7,423 nucleotides of DNA, taken from assembly GCA_009780765.1 (NCBI GenBank), contig WQZK01000087.1, positions 1 to 7,423 of the forward strand, read 5' to 3'. Below the pieces are notes generated by a model. The model saw only the letters and a program-made list of their open reading frames with translations, was not told the DNA's origin and did not search any database. How positions within the stretch are numbered: position 1 is the first letter of the stretch; each line of letters opens with the position of its first letter. Both the position numbers and the translations under genes were made by a program. Positions 1 through 5,532 of the stretch are shown here, piece by piece. This DNA is from Defluviitaleaceae bacterium (GTDB taxonomy: Bacteria; Bacillota; Clostridia; Lachnospirales; UBA5962).

Positions 1-13
1 TACTACAATTCAT
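1..13 (-). CDS. Start of downstream gene, probable zinc-finger anti-sigma factor (partial, cut by window edge)
   Basis: Only four codons are visible, reading Met-Asn-Cys-Ser on the minus strand. The ATG overlaps the TGA stop of the sigma-factor gene (ATGA), and a strong Shine-Dalgarno, GGGGAGG, lies 7 bases upstream at 21-27, so a real gene very probably starts here. Established knowledge: ECF sigma genes are commonly followed, with start-stop overlap, by a cognate anti-sigma gene, and zf-HC2 type anti-sigma factors often begin with Met-Asn-Cys, the Cys being part of the zinc site. The identity is therefore inferred from context plus one cysteine; the existence of a translated ORF is much safer than its function. 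Confidence 0.5.
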
Positions 14-552
14 GACCTAACCTCCCCAAATGTAAGCAAGTCTTTAAGCATTTTACGGCCCCTAAATATACGGTTTTTAACCTTTGATAAAGGCTCGTTG
101 GTTATATCCGAAATTTCTTGATAGCTATACCCTTTTTCATGATACAAAACAATCGGTGTTTTGTACATATCAGGCAAAGAATCAACCGCATTTTCGATGT
201 TTTCTAAACGCTCTTTTTCAAGATATGCGTTTTCTGCCGAAGCTTCTTGCGAAAGTTCGAATTCAACCTCTTCAAAACAAACATGCTCTTGCTTCTTTTT
301 TCTTCTAAAATCAATAACATGGTTTTGCGTAATACGCATAATCCACGTAGAAAGCTTATACTCAGGCGAATATTTATGCAGATTGTTATACATTTTTATA
401 AAAATTTCTTGTGCCAAATCGTTTGCTTCTTCTTTATCGTTAATCATTTTTAAAACCATAGAATAAATTAGGTTTTTATATCTATCAACAATATCAGAAA
501 AATAGTTTGTTTGGCCGTTTAGGCATAATTGAATTAATTCAAAATCTGTCAA
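10..552 (-). CDS. ECF-family RNA polymerase sigma factor (sigma-70 family)
   Basis: A 180-residue extracytoplasmic-function sigma factor, which directs core RNA polymerase to a small regulon. Region 2 spans about residues 15-87 and contains DLAQEIFIKMY (45-55) and STWIMRITQNHVIDFRRKKK (68-87), the core-binding and -10 recognition parts. An acidic linker covers about 88-118. Region 4 (about 119-172) holds LPDMYKTPIVL and a helix-turn-helix around YSYQEISDITNEPLSKVKNRI. Length is normal for the family and regions 1.1 and 3 are absent, as expected. The frame can be extended to a TTG at 567, but GGAGGTG at 565-559 lies 6 bases before the TTG at 552, so I place the start there. A promoter candidate sits just upstream, and the stop overlaps a probable anti-sigma gene, the usual arrangement for a self-regulated signalling pair. 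The inducing signal cannot be read from the sequence. Confidence 0.93.
   Translation of the reverse strand: MTDFELIQLCLNGQTNYFSDIVDRYKNLIYSMVLKMINDKEEANDLAQEIFIKMYNNLHKYSPEYKLSTWIMRITQNHVIDFRRKKKQEHVCFEEVEFELSQEASAENAYLEKERLENIENAVDSLPDMYKTPIVLYHEKGYSYQEISDITNEPLSKVKNRIFRGRKMLKDLLTFGEVRS
21..27 (-). promoter_or_regulatory. Shine-Dalgarno of the gene leaving the window
   Basis: Minus-strand GGGGAGG, 7 bases before the ATG at 13-11 and inside the last codons of the sigma-factor gene. The placement indicates translational coupling of the two genes. It is the main evidence that the four visible codons belong to a genuine gene. Confidence 0.7.
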
Positions 553-558
553 AAATAT

Positions 559-565
559 CACCTCC
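559..565 (-). promoter_or_regulatory. Shine-Dalgarno that fixes the sigma-factor start
   Basis: Minus-strand GGAGGTG followed by six bases (ATATTT) and then TTG at 552-550. A start at the upstream TTG (567-565) would place this ribosome site inside the coding region and leave no good site upstream, so the shorter 180-residue product is favoured. Confidence 0.75.
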
Positions 566-582
566 AAGTGGCTTTATATTAT

Positions 583-612
583 ATTATACGAAAAAGTTTT
601 GAAAAAGTCTTA
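583..612 (-). promoter_or_regulatory. Candidate promoter of the sigma-factor gene (possibly autoregulated)
   Basis: On the minus strand, TAAGAC (612-607) is followed by exactly 16 bases containing two T-tracts and then CGTA (590-587). This resembles the ECF pattern TGAAAC-N16-CGTA known from Bacillus SigW-type factors, with 4 of 6 matches in the -35 element and an exact CGTA. The same place also reads TATAAT (588-583), a perfect sigma-A -10, but no good sigma-A -35 lies 17 bases upstream. The leader before the ribosome site would be about 10 bases. The -35 match is imperfect, so autoregulation is inference. Confidence 0.42.
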
Positions 613-636
613 TCAGTAATTGAATATTTTTCAAAT

Positions 637-760
637 ATCGTCATGGTAAATCTTAACTGCGATTAGAATTTCGTTCTTCATACGTCATGCCGTGCTTGAC
701 ACGGCATCCAATATCTCTTGCTTTACAGATGGGATTGCGGGTCAAGCCCGCAATGACGAT
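637..760. repeat. Composite inverted repeat built from two palindromic units (REP/BIME-like or MITE-like)
   Basis: Unit A (683-709) and unit B (758-731, inverted) share the pattern CGTCAT, a GC-rich stem, loop CTTGA, the returning stem, then ATCC. Unit A folds as ATGCCGTG (687-694), five-base loop, CACGGCAT (700-707). Unit B folds as ATTGCGGG (734-741), five-base loop TCAAG, CCCGCAAT (747-754). Both stems are 8 bp and perfect. The outer limits ATCGTCAT (637-644) and ATGACGAT (753-760) are also inverted copies of each other. The direct repeat GATGGGA occurs at 728-734 and 758-764. The stems differ in sequence but keep complementarity, which suggests conserved structure. Similar units are, to my recollection, scattered between genes in many bacterial genomes; copy number here is unknown. 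Confidence 0.75.
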
Positions 761-767
761 GGGAAAT

Positions 768-1484
768 TTAATAGTTTTTTTCTTTTATGTATTTTGCAAT
801 GTTGTCATAATCGCCGTAGATTGTGCCTAAGTTTACGCCAATATTGTCAAGTTCTGTTAAGATTTCTTTAGTATTGCTAATTTTTAGTACACTTTTATAT
901 ATGGGAATGTATGGTTTTTTGTCAATTGAGTAAAGTTGGTAAATAAAAAAACCTTTTTGAATGCGTGCCCTTTCAAATGTTATTTTGGGTTTATAAATTA
1001 AGTTAAAATTACCCAACACATTGTCTAAAGAGTCTAGGTTTATTAAATCAGTGATAGGGTCAAATATTTCTTTATGTTCACTTTGAAGTTGATGAATATT
1101 TCCTGTTATGTCTATATATTTAGAATTAAAGATATATAGACAAGCGATTCCCTGTGAGCCATAACACGCAAAAAATAAGGCTGTTAATGGGTTTGAAGTA
1201 ACATCAAGCAAATTCGTAGGTAACCCATGATGTTGTGCAAAAGCTAGAAAGTCATTTTTCTCAATATCTGAAAGCCTATGTCCAATTTCTGAATAAAATT
1301 CGTCAACATTTAACTTAAAAAATGAGCTAACATTTTCATCTCGGAATGCACTTGCAGTGAGCCTCGTTCTTCCATAATTTCTATTTTCACCTCTATAAAA
1401 ATAGTTTTCGGAATTTGGGAATAATTTTATTATTTCTATGAAATGAGATAAATTGTTAACTGTAATTGTTTTCTTAGTTTCCAT
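768..1484 (-). CDS. FRG-domain protein of unknown function
   Basis: A 238-residue soluble protein with no signal peptide or membrane segment. It carries the FRG-family signature: YRGE at 30-33; a central block that begins AQHHGLPTNLLDVT (83-96) and continues SNPLTALFFAC (97-107); and RARIQKGFFIY (172-182). The FRG name comes from the conserved aromatic-Arg-Gly motif; I know of no settled biochemical activity. Start choice: GTG at 1493 and ATG at 1484 are both in frame; GAGGAG (1498-1493) lies 8 bases before the ATG but runs into the GTG, so the ATG is preferred. That ribosome site is formed by the last two codons of rnz, and only 5 bases separate the genes, so translation is probably coupled. 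The stop codon is followed within a few bases by a palindromic repeat. The gene looks like an accessory passenger at the end of a housekeeping operon. Confidence 0.85.
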   Translation of the reverse strand: METKKTITVNNLSHFIEIIKLFPNSENYFYRGENRNYGRTRLTASAFRDENVSSFFKLNVDEFYSEIGHRLSDIEKNDFLAFAQHHGLPTNLLDVTSNPLTALFFACYGSQGIACLYIFNSKYIDITGNIHQLQSEHKEIFDPITDLINLDSLDNVLGNFNLIYKPKITFERARIQKGFFIYQLYSIDKKPYIPIYKSVLKISNTKEILTELDNIGVNLGTIYGDYDNIAKYIKEKNY

Positions 1485-1489
1485 ATTTA

Positions 1490-2395
1490 TCACTCCTCAA
1501 ACATTATTGTAACACATTTTCTATCATATCCGCAATAAGAATTTTTAAAAACCGCCCTAGCATTATTTAGAAATTCTTTGGGATTTGTGAGTGCTGGGCT
1601 GTAGTGCGTAAGCCATAGCTCTTTAACCTCTCCATCTTTTGCAAGTGTTGCCGCTTCTTTAAATATCATATGCTTGTATTCTCTTGCTTTATCTATCTTT
1701 TCGTCTTCGCCATATATGCCCTCGCAAATAAAAAGGTCGGAATGGGCTATAAAAGGCACAAGCCGTTTTACAGGGCGAGAATCTGTGCAATAAGAAATTT
1801 TTATACCCTTTCTACAATCGCCCATAACCAAATCTGGTTCGTAAGTTTTACCTTCATACTCTACCGTTTCGCCTTTTTGTAGAACAGACCAAAACTTAAC
1901 AGGCAAATTAAGAGCTTTAGCCTTTTCGGGGTTAAATTTGCCAAGCCTTTTTACATATATAGAGTATGCAAAGCAGTCCATACCATGTTCTACATTAAGC
2001 GATTTTATGTTAAATTCGCCAATTTGGAACTCTTCAGGCTTTTGCATCTCAATAATATTTATTTCAAAAGGAAGCTCTGGTGCAATAACCAAAAGGCTTT
2101 TAACTACGTGCGAAAGCCCACGAGGGCCAATTATTGTAATAGGCTCTTCTCTGCCCGAATTGCCAACAGTTAAGAGTAAGCCTGGTAAGCCCGAAATATG
2201 GTCGGCATGAAAATGAGTAATCAAAATAACATCAAGGTTTTTAAATCCCCAACCAAGCGATTTTAATGTAACTTGCGTGCCTTCGCCGCAGTCTATAAGC
2301 AAAAGCCGCCCGTTTAGCCTTAAATAAAGTGCGGTTAAGTATCTGTTTGGCAAGGGCATCATGCCGCTTGTGCCGATAAGTGAAACGTCTAGCAT
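1490..2395 (-). CDS. rnz: Ribonuclease Z (tRNA 3' endonuclease)
   Basis: A 301-residue short-form RNase Z, a cytoplasmic zinc endonuclease that cleaves the 3' trailer of tRNA precursors lacking an encoded CCA. The metallo-beta-lactamase core is complete: DCGEGTQ (35-41), the metal-binding motif HFHADH (61-66), a further metal His in EHGM (137), the metal-bridging Asp in YCTDSRP (205) and the C-terminal His in LTHYSP (264). EGIYGEDE (225-232) and the KHM motif with His242 are typical of the tRNase Z branch rather than other metallo-beta-lactamases. Residues about 150-178, including EKAKALNLP, form the flexible arm that grips the tRNA elbow. Length matches the family. The ATG start has GAAGGG 9 bases upstream. 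The gene lies 44 bases after purH, and its end supplies the ribosome site of the FRG gene. Confidence 0.95.
   Translation of the reverse strand: MLDVSLIGTSGMMPLPNRYLTALYLRLNGRLLLIDCGEGTQVTLKSLGWGFKNLDVILITHFHADHISGLPGLLLTVGNSGREEPITIIGPRGLSHVVKSLLVIAPELPFEINIIEMQKPEEFQIGEFNIKSLNVEHGMDCFAYSIYVKRLGKFNPEKAKALNLPVKFWSVLQKGETVEYEGKTYEPDLVMGDCRKGIKISYCTDSRPVKRLVPFIAHSDLFICEGIYGEDEKIDKAREYKHMIFKEAATLAKDGEVKELWLTHYSPALTNPKEFLNNARAVFKNSYCGYDRKCVTIMFEE
1493..1498 (-). promoter_or_regulatory. Shine-Dalgarno that fixes the FRG gene start
   Basis: Minus-strand GAGGAG is formed by the two final Glu codons of rnz and lies 8 bases before the ATG at 1484-1482. It overlaps the alternative GTG start at 1493-1491, which makes that start unlikely. 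Confidence 0.7.
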
Positions 2396-2415
2396 ATAAT
2401 AATTCCCTTCTAAAA

Positions 2416-2440
2416 GCGGGCGAACTCAGTTCGCCCCTAC
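2416..2440. repeat. GC-rich palindromic repeat between purH and rnz
   Basis: GGGCGAACT (2418-2426), a single central base, then AGTTCGCCC (2428-2436) form a perfect 9-bp inverted repeat in an AT-rich gap. In the minus-strand transcript it begins directly at the purH TAG stop and ends a few bases before the rnz ribosome site. The T-run that follows is only four bases, so it is a poor intrinsic terminator. It could act as a 3' stabiliser or partial attenuator within the operon. The unit, read as GTAGGGGCGAAC on the minus strand, resembles dispersed palindromes I recall from other Clostridia-like genomes. Confidence 0.65.
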
Positions 2441-3990
2441 TAATGCCTAAAATGTCTTTTGCCTGCAATTACCATGGCTATATTGTGCTTATTACATAAA
2501 TCTATAGAAAGTTGGTCGTTCACAGAGCCGCCGGGGTGAATAACCGCCGTAACTCCTGCGGCTATAGCTTCTTCTATGCAGTCGGTGAATGGAAAAAATG
2601 CATCTGATGCCATAACTGAACCCTTAAGAGCGTCTTCTCCCAAATGCTCTTTAGCATGGTCGATTGCTTGTTTTGTTGCCCAAATTCTTGAAACTTGTCC
2701 AACACCTATTCCTAAAGTCATTCTATTTTTACCAATAACTATGGCGTTAGATTTTGTGTGTTTTACGGCCTTAAAGGCAAAAACTAAATCCATAAGTTCT
2801 ATTTGTGATGGATGTCTTTCGGTTACAAATTCCAAATCGTCGAACAGTTCATTATTAACCTCTTGAACCAAAATTCCGCCAGAAACTTTTTTAATATCGA
2901 GTGAATCAGTCGATTGTTTTTTATCTATATCTCCAAGCGTTAAGAGCCTTATATTCTTCTTTTTCATAAGGATTTCTAGAGCTTTTTCACTGAAGGATGG
3001 AGCGATAATAACTTCGATAAAAGTTTTGCTCATTTCATTGGCTGTTTCTTCGTCTATTTCACGGTTTACGGCGATGATTCCGCCAAAAATTGAAACAGGG
3101 TCTGCTGAATAGGCATTTTGGTAAGCATACAAAACTTTGCAAGCCGAAGAAACTGCACAAGGATTAGAATGTTTACACGCCACAACGGTTGGCTCTAAAA
3201 ATTCTTTTAAAAGCTCTAATGCTCCATTTGTGTCGTTAATATTGTTAAAAGAAAGTTCTTTGCCATGAATTTGCACAGCAGAGGCCAATGAACCCACAGG
3301 AACAGGAATTTCTTTATAAAAAGCCGCATTTTGATGAGGATTTTCGCCGTAACGCATGGATTGTGATTTTTCGTAAGTAAGTGTGATAGTTTCTGGTAAC
3401 GCATTTTCACCAGTAATTTTTGTGAGGTAGTTTGAAATAAGAGTATCATAATGAGCAGTATGAGAAAAAGCCTTTGTGCTAAGGGAAAGGTTTGTTTTTT
3501 CTGAAACATGGCCATTTTCCTTAATTTCTGTTATAACTTTTTCATAGTCGGCAACATCTGTTAAAACTGAAACAAATTTATAATTTTTAGCTGCTGCTCT
3601 AATCATAGAAGGGCCACCGATGTCTATATTTTCAATAGCGTCTTCCATAGAAACATTTGGCTTTAAAATCGTTTCTTTAAATGGATATAGGTTGCAAACA
3701 ACTATATCTATTATGTTTATATCAAGCTCTTTAAGCTGGTTCATATGCTCATTATTATCACGCATTGCCAAAATTCCGCCATGAATGTTTGGATGAAGTG
3801 TTTTAACTCTGCCATCTAAACACTCTTTAAAGCCTGTAATTTCGTCAACTGCAATAACCTCTACGCCATTTTCTTTAAGGTGCTTAAAGGTGCCACCCGT
3901 AGAAATAATAGAAAAACCAAGCTCTACAAGGCTTTTAGAAAATTCTAAGATACCAGTTTTATCACTAACGCTTATAAGTGCCCTTTTCAT
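2440..3990 (-). CDS. purH: Bifunctional AICAR formyltransferase / IMP cyclohydrolase
   Basis: A 516-residue cytoplasmic enzyme for the last two steps of de novo IMP synthesis: formylation of AICAR with 10-formyl-tetrahydrofolate, then ring closure to IMP. The N-terminal MGS-fold cyclohydrolase domain (about 1-140) has SVSDKTGI (7-14), STGGT (30-34), GRVKTLHP (60-67) and GGPSMIRAAAKN (126-136). The transformylase domain has RYGENPHQ (213-220), LSFNNINDTNGALEL (246-260) and the catalytic Lys-His pair in ACKHSNPCAV (K273, H274). The protein ends in RHFRH, the usual PurH C-terminus, so it is intact and of normal length. Start: ATG one base after the stop of the upstream ATPase gene, with GGGAG about 10 bases upstream inside that gene, implying coupled translation. 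No other purine gene and no purine riboswitch are visible in the window, which is an uncommon setting for purH. Confidence 0.97.
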   Translation of the reverse strand: MKRALISVSDKTGILEFSKSLVELGFSIISTGGTFKHLKENGVEVIAVDEITGFKECLDGRVKTLHPNIHGGILAMRDNNEHMNQLKELDINIIDIVVCNLYPFKETILKPNVSMEDAIENIDIGGPSMIRAAAKNYKFVSVLTDVADYEKVITEIKENGHVSEKTNLSLSTKAFSHTAHYDTLISNYLTKITGENALPETITLTYEKSQSMRYGENPHQNAAFYKEIPVPVGSLASAVQIHGKELSFNNINDTNGALELLKEFLEPTVVACKHSNPCAVSSACKVLYAYQNAYSADPVSIFGGIIAVNREIDEETANEMSKTFIEVIIAPSFSEKALEILMKKKNIRLLTLGDIDKKQSTDSLDIKKVSGGILVQEVNNELFDDLEFVTERHPSQIELMDLVFAFKAVKHTKSNAIVIGKNRMTLGIGVGQVSRIWATKQAIDHAKEHLGEDALKGSVMASDAFFPFTDCIEEAIAAGVTAVIHPGGSVNDQLSIDLCNKHNIAMVIAGKRHFRH

Positions 3991-3991
3991 A

Positions 3992-4759
3992 TTACAAAAC
4001 TCCCTTCACTGTATCAAACAGCTTCTTCGTATAGTTATGTTTCGGGTTATAAAAAATTTCCGAAGAAATATTTTCTTCAACAACTTTGCCGTCTTTCATA
4101 ACGGCAATTCTATCACACATATAGTATACCACATTTAGGTCGTGCGAAATAAAAATATATGATAAATTCAACTTTTTTTTAAGCTCACTCATAAGATTTA
4201 AAATTTGGCTCTGCACGCCAACGTCTAATGCAGATGTAGCCTCGTCGGCAATAACTACGGTAGGCTTTAGAATTAGTGCAGCGGCAATGTTTATACGCTG
4301 GCGTTCTCCTCCTGAAAGCTCATGAGGGTAGCGGTTTTTAAAGCCTTCGCCAAGTCCAACTAAATCAAGCATCTCGTTAATTTCTTTTTCTTTTTCTTGA
4401 GGGCTTAAGTTTGTATTTATATCAAGCGTTTCTTTTAAAATAAACCCAACACGCTTAGATGGATTTAACGAGCCATAAGTATCCTGAAAAACCACTTGTA
4501 TATTTTTTCTAATCTCTCTTAAATCTTTTTGTTTGAGATTTGTTATATCGTTTCCATTGAAGTAAATATTTCCGCTCTCTTCCTTTAAGAGCCTAACAAT
4601 TATTGATGCGAGTGTTGACTTTCCACAGCCCGATTCGCCGACAATTCCTAAAACTTCACCTTTTTTTAGGGCTAGGCTAACATCTTCAACAGCGTAAAAC
4701 TTTTTCCTGTTACGAGAAAACGATTTGTATATATTTTTAACTTCTAAAATGTTTGTCAT
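3992..4759 (-). CDS. ABC importer ATPase, DppF/OppF/NikE-type
   Basis: A 255-residue cytoplasmic ATP-hydrolysing subunit of a nickel/peptide-class importer. All nucleotide-binding motifs are present: Walker A GESGCGKST (41-49), Q-loop at Gln92 in VVFQDTYGSLNP (89-100), signature LSGGERQR (148-155), Walker B VVIADE (168-173), D-loop SALD (176-179) and switch His206. The stretch after the Q-loop, DTYGSLNP, is typical of the DppF side. It ends soon after KHNYTKKLF, so it lacks the C-terminal oligopeptide-transport extension that brings many Dpp/Opp ATPases to about 320 residues; the size is close to NikE or CntF. The ATG overlaps the stop of the partner ATPase gene by 4 bases (ATGA), and the stop lies 1 base before purH. 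It should pair with the preceding ATPase as a heterodimer. The substrate is not determined. Confidence 0.92.
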   Translation of the reverse strand: MTNILEVKNIYKSFSRNRKKFYAVEDVSLALKKGEVLGIVGESGCGKSTLASIIVRLLKEESGNIYFNGNDITNLKQKDLREIRKNIQVVFQDTYGSLNPSKRVGFILKETLDINTNLSPQEKEKEINEMLDLVGLGEGFKNRYPHELSGGERQRINIAAALILKPTVVIADEATSALDVGVQSQILNLMSELKKKLNLSYIFISHDLNVVYYMCDRIAVMKDGKVVEENISSEIFYNPKHNYTKKLFDTVKGVL

Positions 4760-5532
4760 AGTGGAGAACCTTTCTTTTCGGGTGTTATAACGCTTTGTAT
4801 AAGGGTTTTTGTGTATTCATGCTTAGGTTTTTTTAAAATCTCTAAAGTTTCGCCATACTCAACCAAATAACCTTTTTTCATAACAGCAATATAATCGCAA
4901 ATTTTTGAAATTGCATCTATGTTATGCGAAATAAAAATCATAGCCATATTATTGTCTTGCGAAAGTTTTTTAAGAAGCTTTAAAATTTCAGCTTCAACGG
5001 TTACATCTAGAGCTGTGGTTGGCTCGTCGGCAATTAAAATATCTGGGTTTGCAATTATGCATGATGCAATCATAGCACGTTGTTTCATTCCGCCAGAAAG
5101 TTCATGAGGATATGAATTATATAGCTTTTCGGCATCTTTAAGCCCTGCATCATTCATTGCTTTAAGCGTGAGTTCTTTAAGTTCTTGTTTGCTTAAATTT
5201 AGGCGGATTTTAGCCGATTCAGCAACTTGCTTGCCAATCTTCATAAGTGGGTTTAGACTGTTTGTCGGGTCTTGAAAAATCATAGAAATTTTTTGGAGGC
5301 TGGTATTTTCAAAAATTATATCACCTTTTTCAATTTCTATATTTTTGCGAAGAAGACCCATTATCGAAAGGGCAGTCATGCTTTTTCCGCTGCCTGATTC
5401 GCCAACAATTCCTAAAATCTTGCCACGGTAGACAGACAAATTAAGCCCATTAACGGCATAAAAATTTTTATTTTTAATTTTTACATACAAATCCTTAATT
5501 TCTAGGATTTTATCGTTTGTTAAATTCTTCAT
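4756..5532 (-). CDS. ABC importer ATPase, DppD/OppD/NikD-type
   Basis: A 258-residue ATPase subunit, partner of the next gene. Motifs: Walker A GESGSGKS (44-51), Q-loop at Gln87 in MIFQDPTNSLNP (84-95), signature LSGGMKQR (145-152), Walker B ILIADE (165-170), D-loop ALD (174-176) and switch His203. LSGGMKQR and IFQDP are characteristic of the DppD side. Two oddities: the segment between IIFENTSL and the Q-loop is about a dozen residues shorter than in typical DppD/OppD, and the C-terminal oligopeptide domain is absent, giving a NikD-like length. The reading frame is continuous and all catalytic motifs remain, so it is probably functional. The ATG at 5532 lies inside the end of the permease gene, a 23-base overlap, with GGGA a few bases upstream. 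Confidence 0.92.
   Translation of the reverse strand: MKNLTNDKILEIKDLYVKIKNKNFYAVNGLNLSVYRGKILGIVGESGSGKSMTALSIMGLLRKNIEIEKGDIIFENTSLQKISMIFQDPTNSLNPLMKIGKQVAESAKIRLNLSKQELKELTLKAMNDAGLKDAEKLYNSYPHELSGGMKQRAMIASCIIANPDILIADEPTTALDVTVEAEILKLLKKLSQDNNMAMIFISHNIDAISKICDYIAVMKKGYLVEYGETLEILKKPKHEYTKTLIQSVITPEKKGSPL

Noticed and set aside
161..466. Plus-strand ORFs opposite the sigma factor
   Set aside because: They are antisense to a clearly conserved sigma factor, have Ser/Phe/Lys-rich composition typical of reverse-strand reading, and have no ribosome site.
731..758. Intrinsic terminator after the FRG gene
   Set aside because: In the minus-strand direction the GC-rich stem is followed by CCCATCTG and has no T-tract, so it does not meet the usual terminator pattern, although partial termination is possible.
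637..760. CRISPR array
   Set aside because: There are only two units, in inverted rather than direct orientation, with no regular spacers and no cas genes.
2416..2440. Intrinsic terminator after purH
   Set aside because: The hairpin is strong, but the following T-run is only four bases and is interrupted before the rnz ribosome site. rnz has no visible promoter of its own in the gap, so a full terminator is unlikely.
2241..2468. Minus-strand 75-codon ORF across the purH-rnz junction
   Set aside because: It overlaps both purH and rnz in another frame, contains an arginine-rich, low-information product and crosses the palindrome. It is a shadow of real genes.
3216..3515. Minus-strand 99-codon ORF inside purH
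   Set aside because: It is an alternative frame of the well-conserved purH transformylase domain, with no recognisable domain or ribosome site.
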